Notes: generated from the letters alone by a model not told the origin. Shown: positions 27,347-36,491, counted from the first letter of the stretch. The stretch is 64,000 nucleotides of DNA from CAVRCA01 sp963719345 (GCA_963719345.1 CAVRCA010000001.1:1519439-1583438), one strand, 5' to 3'. Numbers and translations: made by a program.

Positions 27347-28504
27347 TCATTCTCGAAACCGACTGAAAAAGCCACGGACTTCCTCGACGAAAAGCTCCGG
27401 CTTCTCGAACGCTGGGAAATGTCCGCCGTCGGGTGAGTTGCGGCGATGCACGAGGTTGTAGGCGCGCTCAAGCCAGCGCGTCGGCGGCGGCACCACGAGA
27501 TCGTTGGGCATCAGCAGCATTCCGGTCGGCACCTCGACGCGCCGCCCGGCCGGCAGGCGGCGCGCGCTGCCGTCGAACAGCGACTCGTAGAGCCAGCTCG
27601 CGGCGTTCGGCCCGGCGAGCCAATACAGCATGATATTGGCCAGCAGATGGTCGCGATCGAACGGCGGCGGCGCCGCCACGCCGGGGATCGTCCAGGCGTG
27701 GAATTTCTCGAGAATCCACGCGGCAAGCCCGGACGGTGAGTCGGTCAGCCCGTAGCTCAAGGTGGTGGGCTTGGTGCCCTGGATCTGCTGGTAGCCGGTC
27801 TCGCGCGCCCGCCGGGCGTTCTGCCGCTCCATCCAGGCTTTCTCGTCCTCGTCCAGCGGCGTGTCGCCCGCTTCGGGCGTGATGCCCGGCATGTTGAGAT
27901 GGATCGCAGCGAGCCGCTCCGGGTGATCGAGCGCCAGCCACGACGTGATCATCGCGCCCCAGTCGCCGCCCTGCGCCACGAAGCGCTCGCAGCCGAGCAC
28001 GTCCGTCATCAGCCGGTGGAACGTCGCCGCCATGTCGCGTGGCCGGATCGGTGCGTCCGGCGGATCGGAAAAGCCGAAGCCCGGCAGGCTGGGCGCCACC
28101 ACGGTGAAGGCATCGCCCGCATCGCCACCGAACCGCTCGGGATGGGCCAGCGGCTCGATGACGTCCAGGAACTCGACCACCGAGCCGGGCCACCCGTGCG
28201 AGATCAGCAGCGGCAACGGCGCCGGGCCGGACCCGCGCTCCAGGATGAAGTGCAGCCGCTTGCCGTCAATCGGTACCCGGTATTGCGTGAACCGGTTGAG
28301 CGCGGCCTCCGAGCGGCGCCAATCGGACTGGTCGCGCCAGTAGTCCACCATCTCGCGCATGTAGGCGAGATCGGTGCCGTAATGCCACGCCGGCGCGGCC
28401 GGCGCGATCGGGAAGCGGGTGCGGCCGAGGCGTTCGCGCACGTCGCGCAGCACACCATCCGGCACGTTCACGGTGAACGGCTCGGCCCCTACCGGGTCAT
28501 GCAT
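27347..28504 (-). CDS. Epoxide hydrolase family protein with EHN domain
   Basis: A 385-residue alpha/beta-hydrolase with the N-terminal EHN extension (residues 5-110: FTVNVPDGVLRDVRERLGRTRFP...). The oxyanion motif is SHGWPGSVVEFLDVI, the nucleophile Asp is in AQGGDWGAMITSWLAL and the C-terminal His is in NSPDGGHFPAFEKPELF. This matches juvenile-hormone/microsomal-type epoxide hydrolases, which open epoxides to diols. Start ATG 28504 (MHDPV). It is divergent from a second, soluble-type epoxide hydrolase gene at 28620. Confidence 0.9.
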   Translation of the reverse strand: MHDPVGAEPFTVNVPDGVLRDVRERLGRTRFPIAPAAPAWHYGTDLAYMREMVDYWRDQSDWRRSEAALNRFTQYRVPIDGKRLHFILERGSGPAPLPLLISHGWPGSVVEFLDVIEPLAHPERFGGDAGDAFTVVAPSLPGFGFSDPPDAPIRPRDMAATFHRLMTDVLGCERFVAQGGDWGAMITSWLALDHPERLAAIHLNMPGITPEAGDTPLDEDEKAWMERQNARRARETGYQQIQGTKPTTLSYGLTDSPSGLAAWILEKFHAWTIPGVAAPPPFDRDHLLANIMLYWLAGPNAASWLYESLFDGSARRLPAGRRVEVPTGMLLMPNDLVVPPPTRWLERAYNLVHRRNSPDGGHFPAFEKPELFVEEVRGFFSRFRE

Positions 28505-28619
28505 CTTTCCGTCCTCTCCTTGCCCGCACCAATCAGAGCCGTTCGCCGGTCCGGCCGCAACCGCTTGCGCGCGACGCGACGGCAGCGCAGGTTTCGGCCA
28601 ACCGGGGGAAGGTGACAGC

Positions 28620-29585
28620 ATGGCGGGCGGGGCGCGGCAGCGGGACATCACGGCGAACGGTATCCGGCTGCACGTGACGGAGCAGGGTGAAGGCCCGCTG
28701 GTGATACTCTGCCATGGCTGGCCCGAGCTGGCCTACTCCTGGCGTCATCAACTGCCCGCCTTGGCCGAAGCGGGGTTTCGCGTGGCGGCGCCCGACATGC
28801 GCGGTTTCGGCCGCAGCGAGGCGCCGCCGGACGTGCAGTCCTACTCGATCCTGCACACGGTTGGCGACATGGTGGGGCTTGTTGCCGCCTTGGGCGAGAC
28901 GCAGGCGGTGATCGTCGGCCACGACTGGGGGGCGCCGATCGCCTGGAGCAGCGCGATGATGCGGCCCGACCTGTTCCGGGCCGTTGCGGCCCTCAGCGTG
29001 CCGTTCCGGGCGCGCGGAGCCGCCCCGCCGCTGCAGGCGCTCCGGGCGGCCGGCGTGACGCGGTTCTATCAACAGTATTTCCAAGAACCCGGCGTGGCGG
29101 AGGCGGAATTCGAGCGGGATGTTACGGCGACCATGCGCCGCATCCTGGGCGCGTCCTCGCTCGGGCCGATCGGCCCTTCCGATCCGGTGATGATCGTCCC
29201 GCAGGGTGGTTTTCTTGAACTCGTGCCCGAACCCGAACGGCTGCCGGACTGGCTGACCGAGCAGGACATCGCGGTGATGGCGGAAAACTATCGGGGCTCC
29301 GGGTTTCGCGGCGGCCTCAACTACTACCGCAACATCGACCGCAACTGGGAACTGACCGCGCCGTGGCAGGGTGCGAAAATCATGCAACCCGCGCTGTTCA
29401 TCGGCGGCACCCGCGACGTGGTGCTGCACCCGCGCTTTTCCGGCGCCGCCTTGAAGGCGATGCCCGAGCATGTGCCGAACCTGCGCCGGACGGTCATGCT
29501 CGAAGGCGCGGGCCACTGGCTGCAGCAGGAACGCCCGGACGAGGTGAACGCGGCGCTGCTCGATTTCCTGCGCGGACTGGGCTGA
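28620..29585 (+). CDS. Alpha/beta hydrolase, soluble epoxide hydrolase type
   Basis: A 321-residue hydrolase. The HGWPELAYSWRHQLPALAEAGFRVAAPDMRGFGRSEAP block and the nucleophile elbow VIVGHDWGAPIAW (Asp nucleophile, about residue 102-114) are diagnostic of soluble epoxide hydrolases. The acid/base end is VMLEGAGHWLQQERP. The cap domain with YYRNIDRNWEL supplies the epoxide-activating Tyr. It starts at ATG 28620 with GGGGGAAGG upstream and is followed after 4 nt by the SDR gene, so it leads an operon of oxidoreductases. Confidence 0.9.
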   Translation: MAGGARQRDITANGIRLHVTEQGEGPLVILCHGWPELAYSWRHQLPALAEAGFRVAAPDMRGFGRSEAPPDVQSYSILHTVGDMVGLVAALGETQAVIVGHDWGAPIAWSSAMMRPDLFRAVAALSVPFRARGAAPPLQALRAAGVTRFYQQYFQEPGVAEAEFERDVTATMRRILGASSLGPIGPSDPVMIVPQGGFLELVPEPERLPDWLTEQDIAVMAENYRGSGFRGGLNYYRNIDRNWELTAPWQGAKIMQPALFIGGTRDVVLHPRFSGAALKAMPEHVPNLRRTVMLEGAGHWLQQERPDEVNAALLDFLRGLG

Positions 29586-29589
29586 TCCC

Positions 29590-30375
29590 GTGGTGACCGG
29601 TGCGAGCACGCCGCTGCCCGTCGATCTCAGCGGCTTGCGGGTGGCCATCACCGCCGGCGCCAACGGCATCGGCCGCGTCATGGCCGACAGTTTTTCGAAG
29701 TGTGGCGCCCACGTCTTCGTCTCCGACATCGACGAGACTGCGCTCGCCGCGTGTGGCCATCCGGGGATGCGCGCCGACGCGGGAAGCGTCGGTGACATGG
29801 AGGCGTTCATCGACGCGGCGGTGGCGCATCACGGCGGCCTAGACGTGCTGCTGAACAACGCCGGCATCGCGGGACCGACCGCGCCAGTGGAGGCGATCGA
29901 GCCGGCGGCGCTGGACGCGACATTGCGGATCGACCTCGCGGCGATGTTCCACTGCGCGCGCAAGGCGATCCCGGCGCTGCGGCAGGCCGGCGGCGGCAGC
30001 ATCATCAATCTGAGTTCCGCCGCCGGGCGGTTCGGTTTTCCGCTGCGCGCGCCCTATGCCGCCGCGAAATGGGGCGTCGTCGGTTTCACGAAGACGCTGT
30101 CGATCGAGCTGGGCGCGATCGGTGTCCGGGTCAACTGTATTCTTCCGGGGCCGGTCGATGGGCCGCGCATCCGCGCCGTCATCAAGGCTAAGGCGGAGGC
30201 GGCGGGCGTTTCCGAGAACGAGATGACGGAGCGCACCGTCGCCGTCACCAGCCTGCGCTGCTTCGTCACCCAGCAGGACATTGCGAACATGGCACTCTAT
30301 CTCGCCAGCCCCTACGGGACGACCATCAGCGGCCAGGCGATCAGCGTCGATGCCGACATGCAGACCATGATGTAG
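29590..30375 (+). CDS. Short-chain dehydrogenase/reductase (SDR)
   Basis: A 261-residue classical SDR. The cofactor loop is ITAGANGIGR (about residues 18-27), followed by LLNNAGIAG. The catalytic triad is Ser in INLSSAAGRFG and Tyr/Lys in APYAAAKWG, with the PG motif in ILPGPVDGPR after it. The acidic SDIDE after strand 2 favours NAD(H). It begins at GTG 29590 (or GTG 29593), 4 nt behind the epoxide hydrolase. Diols or hydroxy-acids from that enzyme are plausible substrates (inference). Confidence 0.9.
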   Translation: MVTGASTPLPVDLSGLRVAITAGANGIGRVMADSFSKCGAHVFVSDIDETALAACGHPGMRADAGSVGDMEAFIDAAVAHHGGLDVLLNNAGIAGPTAPVEAIEPAALDATLRIDLAAMFHCARKAIPALRQAGGGSIINLSSAAGRFGFPLRAPYAAAKWGVVGFTKTLSIELGAIGVRVNCILPGPVDGPRIRAVIKAKAEAAGVSENEMTERTVAVTSLRCFVTQQDIANMALYLASPYGTTISGQAISVDADMQTMM

Positions 30376-30387
30376 GCGGGCGGTCCG

Positions 30388-31419
30388 ATGCGTTCAGCCG
30401 TGTTTCACGAGGTCGGAAAAAAACTGGCGATCGAGGATCGGCAGCGTCCGGTGGCTGAAGCAGGCGACCTGATCCTGAAGGTTGCCTATGCCGGGATCTG
30501 CGGCTCCGATATCCACGCCACCGAGGCGAGCCGGGTGCCGCTGCCGGCGGGCACCGTGCTCGGGCACGAGTTCTCCGGCGAGGTGGTGGAATCCGCGTCA
30601 CCGGTCTGGCGAGCGGGCGACCGGGTGATCGGTGTGCCGCTGCTGCCGTGCGACGAATGCGCCCCGCTCGGCGACTGCCGCGACGGTTTGGGTATCCTGT
30701 GCAGCCGCATCAGCATCATCGGGATGTCGCCCAAGGCGCCGGGCGGCTACGCCGAGTTCGTGCGGCTTGGCGCCCGGCAGGCGTTGCGCGTGCCGGACGG
30801 GATCAGCCTGAAGGAGGCGGCGCTCACCGAACCGTTGGCGGTCGGGGCGCACGCGGTCCGCATCGCCGGCTCGCTCTATGGCGCGCGCGTGCTGGTGATC
30901 GGCGCCGGGCCGATCGGACTGGCGGTGACCGCGTTCGCCCGGTTCGCCGGCGCGCGCTGCGTGGCAGTGAGCGAGCTCGATCCGACCCGCCGGGAGCGCG
31001 CGGTCAATGTCGGTGCGACCGCGCTGATCGACGCGTCCTCGGAAGCGGTCGGTTCCGCCTTTGCCGCCGCGGCGGGCGGCGCTCCGGACGTGATCTTCGA
31101 GTGCGTGGGCGCGCCGGGGCTGATCGGCGAGTGCATGGCGCTCGCCCCGGTGCGGGGCCGCGTCGTCGTGGTCGGCGTCAACCGGCACGAGGACACAATC
31201 CTGCCGCGCGTCGGCATCCGCAAGGAACTCGTCATCCAGTTCGCGCTCGGCTACGTGCGCGCGGATTTTTCGCTGGTGCTCGACCTGATGGCGGAAAAAC
31301 GGATCGACGCCAACGCGTTCATCTCCACTGTCATCGGCCTCGACCAGGTGCCGGACCTGTTCGAGCGGCTGCGACGGCCGAACCCGCACGCAAAAGTCCT
31401 GATCGACCCTTCACGCTGA
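30388..31419 (+). CDS. Zinc-dependent alcohol dehydrogenase (butanediol/sorbitol dehydrogenase-like MDR)
   Basis: A 343-residue MDR protein. Catalytic zinc ligands are Cys in AGICGSDIHATE and His-Glu in TVLGHEFSGEV. A structural-zinc-like region with only some Cys (LLPCDECAPLGDCRDGLGILC) follows. The Rossmann motif is VLVIGAGPIGLAV (about residues 168-180), followed by SELDPTRRERA with an acidic residue compatible with NAD. It is 12 nt behind the SDR gene and 10 nt before the quinone oxidoreductase, in the same operon. It probably oxidises a secondary alcohol or diol. Confidence 0.9.
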   Translation: MRSAVFHEVGKKLAIEDRQRPVAEAGDLILKVAYAGICGSDIHATEASRVPLPAGTVLGHEFSGEVVESASPVWRAGDRVIGVPLLPCDECAPLGDCRDGLGILCSRISIIGMSPKAPGGYAEFVRLGARQALRVPDGISLKEAALTEPLAVGAHAVRIAGSLYGARVLVIGAGPIGLAVTAFARFAGARCVAVSELDPTRRERAVNVGATALIDASSEAVGSAFAAAAGGAPDVIFECVGAPGLIGECMALAPVRGRVVVVGVNRHEDTILPRVGIRKELVIQFALGYVRADFSLVLDLMAEKRIDANAFISTVIGLDQVPDLFERLRRPNPHAKVLIDPSR

Positions 31420-31429
31420 GGAGCGAGAC

Positions 31430-32422
31430 ATGCGCGCGATCTGGTACGACCGTCAGGGGCCGGCACGGGAAGTGCTGCAGCTAGGCGAGTTGCCGACCCC
31501 GGTGCCGGGACACGGCGAGGCGCTGGTGCGGCTGATGGCGTCGGGCGTGAACCCGGCGGACACCTATTGGCGCAGCGGCGCGACGTCGCCGATGCCCTAT
31601 CCGCGCATCGTGCCGAACAGCGACGGCGCCGGCGTGGTCGACGCGGTCGGACCCGGTGCTTCCTCCGCCTGGGTCGGCCGGCGGGTCTGGCTCTACAATG
31701 GCCAGCGCAACGGGCGCGCCTTCGGCACCGCCGCCGAATACATATCGCTCGATACCGACCTGCTCACCGCGCTGCCGGATCACATCTCGTTCGCGGAAGG
31801 CGCGACGCTCGGCATCCCGTGCATGACGGCGCATCGCTGCGTGTTCCTCGCCGGACCCGTGCAGGGGCGCACTCTGCTGATCACCGGGGGCGCCGGGGCG
31901 GTCGGGCACTATGCCGTGCAGCTCGCGACCTGGGCCGGCGCGCGGGTGATCGCGACGGTGAGTTCGGCGGAGAAGGCGGCGCGCGCTCGGGCAGGCGGAG
32001 CCAGCGAGGTGATCGACTACCGGCGCGAGGACGTCGCCGCGCGCGTGGCCGCGCTGACCGGGGGCGCGGGTGTCGATCACGTGGTCGACGTCGATTTCGG
32101 CGGCAACCTCAAGGCGACACTGGCGAGCGTGCGGGCCAATGGCAGCATTGCGGTCTACGCGACCAATGGCGACCGCAACCCGGCGGTGCCGATGCGCGAG
32201 CTGATGGGCCGCAATGTTTCCCTTCATGCGATGTCGCTGCCCGGCTCGCCGCACGAGACCAGGCGACGGGCGCAGTCCGACATCGCCGCCTGGCTGCTGG
32301 GCGGCCCGCGCATCCTGTCGGTCGCGGCCGAGTTTCCCTTGGAAGAAACGGCAGCCGCTCACGAGGCGGTCGAGGCCGGCGGCAAGGTCGGCACGGTGGT
32401 GGTGCGGCCGGCCGAAAGCTGA
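31430..32422 (+). CDS. NADPH:quinone reductase / zeta-crystallin-like MDR
   Basis: A 330-residue zinc-free MDR protein. It has the GVNPADTYWRSG and PRIVPNSDGAGVVDAVGPG segments, the nucleotide-binding ITGGAGAVGHYAVQLATWAGARVIATVSS and the VIDYRRED loop typical of zeta-crystallin/QOR proteins. No catalytic zinc ligands are present. It would reduce quinones or alpha,beta-unsaturated carbonyls with NADPH. It is the last gene of the epoxide-hydrolase-SDR-ADH-QOR run and is convergent with the deaminase. Confidence 0.9.
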   Translation: MRAIWYDRQGPAREVLQLGELPTPVPGHGEALVRLMASGVNPADTYWRSGATSPMPYPRIVPNSDGAGVVDAVGPGASSAWVGRRVWLYNGQRNGRAFGTAAEYISLDTDLLTALPDHISFAEGATLGIPCMTAHRCVFLAGPVQGRTLLITGGAGAVGHYAVQLATWAGARVIATVSSAEKAARARAGGASEVIDYRREDVAARVAALTGGAGVDHVVDVDFGGNLKATLASVRANGSIAVYATNGDRNPAVPMRELMGRNVSLHAMSLPGSPHETRRRAQSDIAAWLLGGPRILSVAAEFPLEETAAAHEAVEAGGKVGTVVVRPAES

Positions 32423-32429
32423 CCGGTCC

Positions 32430-32933
32430 TCAGCGGTTGTACTGCTTGTCCTCCGGCACGTCCTCGTCGGGACCGACATAGAGGGACGCGCATTCCTCGG
32501 CGAGCAGGCCGCCCGTGACCGACAGGTCGTCGCGAAAAGCGTCCCTGATGAAATCCATCGTGTCGAAGTGCCGGTCCTCGAAATACATTTCGTGCACCTG
32601 GTCGCGTTCGGCGCCGTACACGATGCGGCCGATCTTCGCCCAGATCGACGCCATCGTACACATTCCGCACGGCTGCAAGGTCGAGTAGAGCGTCGCGCCG
32701 CGGAACTCCGATCGCTGCAGCCGACTGCCGGCACGCCGCATCGAGACGATCTCCGCGTGCGCGGTCGGATCGTTTAGAGCGTCGACCTCATTATGGCCCT
32801 CGCCGACGATCTCGCCGTCGAGCACGATCACGCAGCCGATCGGGTTGGCCCCCGCCTTGCGATCACCCGCGCGGGCGAGTTCGATCGCCCGGCGCAGGAA
32901 GTGCTCATCCTCGGTGGTCTCGGTCGGCGGCAT
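32430..32933 (-). CDS. Nucleoside/cytosine deaminase family protein
   Basis: A 167-residue zinc deaminase of the CDA fold. The zinc/catalytic motif TAHAEIVSMRRAG (HAE) and the second motif TLQPCGMCTMASI (PCxxC) are both present. Its length and the C-terminal GGLLAEECASLY resemble guanine/cytosine deaminases and not the tRNA adenosine deaminase TadA. The substrate base is not certain. It lies 55 nt from the MetE-like gene on the same strand and may be co-transcribed with it. Confidence 0.88.
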   Translation of the reverse strand: MPPTETTEDEHFLRRAIELARAGDRKAGANPIGCVIVLDGEIVGEGHNEVDALNDPTAHAEIVSMRRAGSRLQRSEFRGATLYSTLQPCGMCTMASIWAKIGRIVYGAERDQVHEMYFEDRHFDTMDFIRDAFRDDLSVTGGLLAEECASLYVGPDEDVPEDKQYNR

Positions 32934-32988
32934 GCGTGGTCACTCCTCTGGGGAGGAGCATCAACGCCGAAATCCGGGTTAGGCTCCG

Positions 32989-34248
32989 TCAGGCGGCCGA
33001 AGCGCGAGGCCAGAGTTGCCGGGTCGCGAGCGCCGCACCCTTGGCGAGAGTGTCCAGCTTGGCCCAGGCGATGTCGGGATGCACCCGCCCGCCGAGGCCG
33101 CAATCGGTCGCAGCGATGACACGCTCCCGCCCGACCAGGCTGGCGAAGCGGAGGATGCGCTCGGCAACCAGCTCCGGATGCTCGACCACGTTCGTCGCGT
33201 GGCTCACCACGCCGGGCAGGATGAGCTTTCCGTCCGGCAGCTTGACGTCGCGCCAGACGCTCCACTCGTGCTCGTGGCGGACGTTGCCGGCTTCGAACGA
33301 ATACGCCTGGCAGTTGATCGCCAGCATCACGTCGACGATGTCGCGCATCGGGATGTCGGTGGTGTGCGGCCCGTGCCAACTGCCCCAGCACAGATGAAAC
33401 CGGATGCGGTCTTCAGGCAGTCCCTTGATCGCGTGGTTCAGCGCCTCGACCCGGCGCATCGAAAAGCGACGGTAGTCCTCGACGGACGGCTCCGGGTTCA
33501 CCTGATCCCAGTTTTCCGCAATCGAGGGGTCGTCGAGCTGCAGGATGAGGCCGGCGTCGATGATTGCCTTATACTCCTCGCGCATGGCGTCGGCGCAGGC
33601 AAACAGGAACTCGTCCTCGGTCTTGTAGTAACGATTGCCGATGCGTGAGGCGCTGCCGGGAGCGATCGAGGTCATGAAGCCCTCGTCGATGCCGTTCGCC
33701 GCCAGCGCCGCCTTGAAGTTCGCGATGTCGGATCTTATGGCATCGTGTCCAACGTAGGTCAGCTTGTCGACGCAGACCGGCCAGTTCGGCGCGCGCGGCC
33801 CGGTGGTGATGCCGGAGTCCGGATCATTGTACGCCGCGGCAAAGCGCGTGCGGTCCCGCCGGTCGCCGAAGCTCGTGAGCACGATGCTTCCCGGTTGCGA
33901 GCGCTGCACGGGAAAGTCGTAGAGTCCGGGGCCGGACAGTTCGAGGCCGCCGAGGCGCTGGAACGAATAGCTCCACCATGCGCCGTAGTTGACCCGGCTT
34001 CCCATCGCCTTGCCGAACTCGCCGTCGCCCGGAAGGTCGATTCCCAATTCCTTTTGCCGCCGCACCACGTCCTGCACAGCTTCGCGAAGCTGCGCCTGGA
34101 AGACGGCTTCCTCGGCGCCCTGACCCGAGGCACGGACGCGGTTGGCCTCGATCAGCGCATCCGGGCGCGGCAGGCTTCCGGCGTGACTGGTGAGGATGTG
34201 GTCTGCGCTGGATCGCACGGTGTCCCCCGGAGCTGATGTTGCTTGCAT
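32989..34248 (-). CDS. MetE-like (cobalamin-independent methionine synthase family) protein
   Basis: A 419-residue single-barrel protein related to the C-terminal domain of MetE. The zinc ligands are recognisable: His and Cys in FHLCWGSWHGPH, Glu in SFEAGNVRHEHEW and Cys in ATDCGLGGR. The N-terminal MetE domain is missing, so methyl-tetrahydrofolate:homocysteine chemistry is doubtful. Relatives include core-MetE enzymes and epoxyalkane:coenzyme M transferases, which use the same zinc-thiolate chemistry. Start ATG 34248; TTG 34251 precedes it. The region upstream contains a REP-like repeat and the fusA 3' end. Confidence 0.83.
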   Translation of the reverse strand: MQATSAPGDTVRSSADHILTSHAGSLPRPDALIEANRVRASGQGAEEAVFQAQLREAVQDVVRRQKELGIDLPGDGEFGKAMGSRVNYGAWWSYSFQRLGGLELSGPGLYDFPVQRSQPGSIVLTSFGDRRDRTRFAAAYNDPDSGITTGPRAPNWPVCVDKLTYVGHDAIRSDIANFKAALAANGIDEGFMTSIAPGSASRIGNRYYKTEDEFLFACADAMREEYKAIIDAGLILQLDDPSIAENWDQVNPEPSVEDYRRFSMRRVEALNHAIKGLPEDRIRFHLCWGSWHGPHTTDIPMRDIVDVMLAINCQAYSFEAGNVRHEHEWSVWRDVKLPDGKLILPGVVSHATNVVEHPELVAERILRFASLVGRERVIAATDCGLGGRVHPDIAWAKLDTLAKGAALATRQLWPRASAA

Positions 34249-34303
34249 CAAGCTTGTGGAGGCAGCGGGGCATCGTCAAGCCGGAGCGTGAGCGCCCCCG
34301 AGC

Positions 34304-34387
34304 CGTCATTGCCGAGCTTGACCCGGCAATCCATGCCGCGACGTCGGGAAGGCGGGATGGATGCCCGGAACAAGTCCGGGCATGACG
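34304..34387. repeat. REP-like double-palindrome repeat, copy 2
   Basis: Same architecture as the copies at 27248 and 47676, with identical outer GTCATTGCC and GATGCCCGGA-ACAAG-TCCGGGCATGAC segments. It lies directly 3' of the EF-G gene and upstream of the MetE-like gene. Confidence 0.85.
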
Positions 34388-34403
34388 AAGTGAGTGGAGC
34401 CGG

Positions 34404-36491
34404 CTAGGCGCTCTTGGCCATGATCTCGTCGGCGATGTTGCGCGGCACCGGGTCGTAGTGGTGGAACTGCATGGTGAAGGATGCGCGGCCCTTGGTCATG
34501 CTGCGCAGATCGGAGATGTAGCCGAACATCTCCTTCAGCGGCACATGCGCCCGCACGATCACGGTCGAGCCCGAGCTTTCCTGGTTCTGGATCATGCCGC
34601 GACGGCGATTGAGGTCGCCCACCACGTCGCCGACATGGTCCTGCGGCGTCGTCACCTCGACATCCATGATCGGCTCGAGGATGATCGGCGCGGCCTGCTT
34701 CATGCCCTCGCGGAAGGCGGCCTTGGCCGCGATCTCGAAGGCCAGCGCGCTCGAGTCGACGTCGTGGTACTTGCCGTCGATCAGGGTGGACTTGAAATCC
34801 ACCGTCGGGAACCCGGCGAGCACGCCGGTGTCGGACTGCGACCGAAGCCCCTTCTCCACCGCCGGGATGTACTCCCTCGGCACGGTGCCGCCGACCACCT
34901 TGTTCTCGAACACCACGCCGGCATTGCGCTCCAGCGGCTCGAACACGATCTTCACCTCGGCGTACTGGCCGGACCCGCCGCTCTGCTTCTTGTGCGTGTA
35001 GGTCTCGGTGTACGGCCGGCTGATCGTCTCGCGATACGCTACCTGCGGCGCGCCGATGTTGGCCTCCACCGCGTACTCGCGCCGCAGCCGGTCGATGATG
35101 ATTTCGAGATGCAGCTCGCCCATGCCGGACAGAATGGTCTGGCCGCTCTCCTGGTCGGTGCGCAGACGCAGCGAGGGGTCCTCGCCGGCCAGCTTCTGCA
35201 GCCCGAGCGTCATCTTCTCGACGCTCTCCTTGGTGCGCGGCTCGACCGAGATGTCGATGACGGGCACCGGGAAGGCCATGCGCTCCAGCACGACGGGGTC
35301 CTCGGCAGAGGCAAGGGTGTCGCCGGTGCCGGTGTCCTTGAGTCCGACGAAGGCGGCGATATCGCCGGCATAGACCTCCTTGATCTCGGCGCGCTTGTCG
35401 GCGTGCATCTGGAACATGCGGCCGATGCGCTCGCGGTGCTCCTTGGTGGTGTTCTGCACGGTATCGCCGGACTTCAGCGAGCCCGCGTAGACCCGCACGA
35501 AGGTCAGCGTGCCGTATTTGTCGTTGATGATCTTGAACGCGAGGCCGGCGAACGGCGCCTTCGGGTCGGCCCGGATCACCCGGCGGTCGTCGTTGGCGCT
35601 TTCCTCCTCGCCCTCCTCGGCGGCAACCTTGATGCCGGGCACGTCGACCGGGCTCGGCAGGTAGTCGATCACCGCGTCGAGCAACGGTTGCACGCCCTTG
35701 TTCTTGAACGCGGTACCGCACAGCACCGGCCGGAACGCGCCGCTGATCGCGCCGGTCTTGATCGCCCGCTTGAGCGTCGCAACCTCGACATCGCCTTTCT
35801 CGAAATACTCCTCCATGCCGGCGTCATCGACCGACAGGGCGGTGTCGAGCAGCAGCTGACGGTACTCCTTCGCCTGCTCGACCAGGTTTTCCGGGATCGG
35901 CTCGTCGTGGAACTTGGCGCCGAGCTCACCGCCTTCCCAGACGATCGCTCTCATCTCGACGAGATCGACCACGCCGATGAACGTGTCCTCGATGCCGATC
36001 GGCAGCTGCAACGGCAGCGCCACGATGTCGAGTTTTTCCTTGAGCGTGTCGAACGCCCGGAAGAAGTCGGCGCCGGTGCGGTCAAGCTTGTTGATGAAGA
36101 TGATGCGCGGGACGTTGTAGCGGTCGGCCAGGCGCCAGTTGGTCTCGGACTGCGGCTGCACGCCGGCGACGCCCTCGATGATGAACACCGCGCCGTCGAG
36201 CACGCGCAGGCTGCGGTTCACCTCGATGTTGAAGTCGATATGGCCGGGCGTGTCGATGATGTTGATGCGGTGGTCCTTCCACTCGCACGTCACCGCGGCG
36301 GAGGTGATGGTGATTCCCCGCTCCCGCTCCTGCTCCATGTAGTCGGTCGTCGTGTTGCCTTCGTGCACCTCGCCGATCTTGTGCGACACCCCGGTGTAAT
36401 ACAGGATGCGCTCGGTCGTGGTGGTCTTGCCCGCGTCGATATGCGCGGTAATGCCGATGTTGCGGATCGTCTCTAGCGGCGTGCCGGGCAC
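34404..36491 (-). CDS. fusA: Elongation factor G (solitary, divergent paralogue)
   Basis: A 695-residue translational GTPase. G1 is AHIDAGKTTTTE, G2 ERGITITSAA, G3 DTPGHIDF and G4 NKLD, followed by domains II-V, ending in the domain-V run RRGMIQNQESSGSTVIVRAHVPL. It would drive tRNA-mRNA translocation or ribosome recycling. It departs from the usual str-operon EF-G (NTTTDYMEQERERG and NKLD in place of ATMDWMEQEQERG and NKMD), and no rpsL, rpsG or tuf genes are adjacent. Start GTG 36491 (MPGTPLETIRNIG) is preferred because GGAGGTT lies 5 nt before it; ATG 36503 has no Shine-Dalgarno. A REP-like repeat follows the stop. Confidence 0.93.
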   Translation of the reverse strand: MPGTPLETIRNIGITAHIDAGKTTTTERILYYTGVSHKIGEVHEGNTTTDYMEQERERGITITSAAVTCEWKDHRINIIDTPGHIDFNIEVNRSLRVLDGAVFIIEGVAGVQPQSETNWRLADRYNVPRIIFINKLDRTGADFFRAFDTLKEKLDIVALPLQLPIGIEDTFIGVVDLVEMRAIVWEGGELGAKFHDEPIPENLVEQAKEYRQLLLDTALSVDDAGMEEYFEKGDVEVATLKRAIKTGAISGAFRPVLCGTAFKNKGVQPLLDAVIDYLPSPVDVPGIKVAAEEGEEESANDDRRVIRADPKAPFAGLAFKIINDKYGTLTFVRVYAGSLKSGDTVQNTTKEHRERIGRMFQMHADKRAEIKEVYAGDIAAFVGLKDTGTGDTLASAEDPVVLERMAFPVPVIDISVEPRTKESVEKMTLGLQKLAGEDPSLRLRTDQESGQTILSGMGELHLEIIIDRLRREYAVEANIGAPQVAYRETISRPYTETYTHKKQSGGSGQYAEVKIVFEPLERNAGVVFENKVVGGTVPREYIPAVEKGLRSQSDTGVLAGFPTVDFKSTLIDGKYHDVDSSALAFEIAAKAAFREGMKQAAPIILEPIMDVEVTTPQDHVGDVVGDLNRRRGMIQNQESSGSTVIVRAHVPLKEMFGYISDLRSMTKGRASFTMQFHHYDPVPRNIADEIMAKSA

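Noticed and set aside
34458..36476. 672-codon plus-strand frame opposite EF-G
   Set aside because: Antisense shadow of a highly conserved gene; composition is not protein-like.
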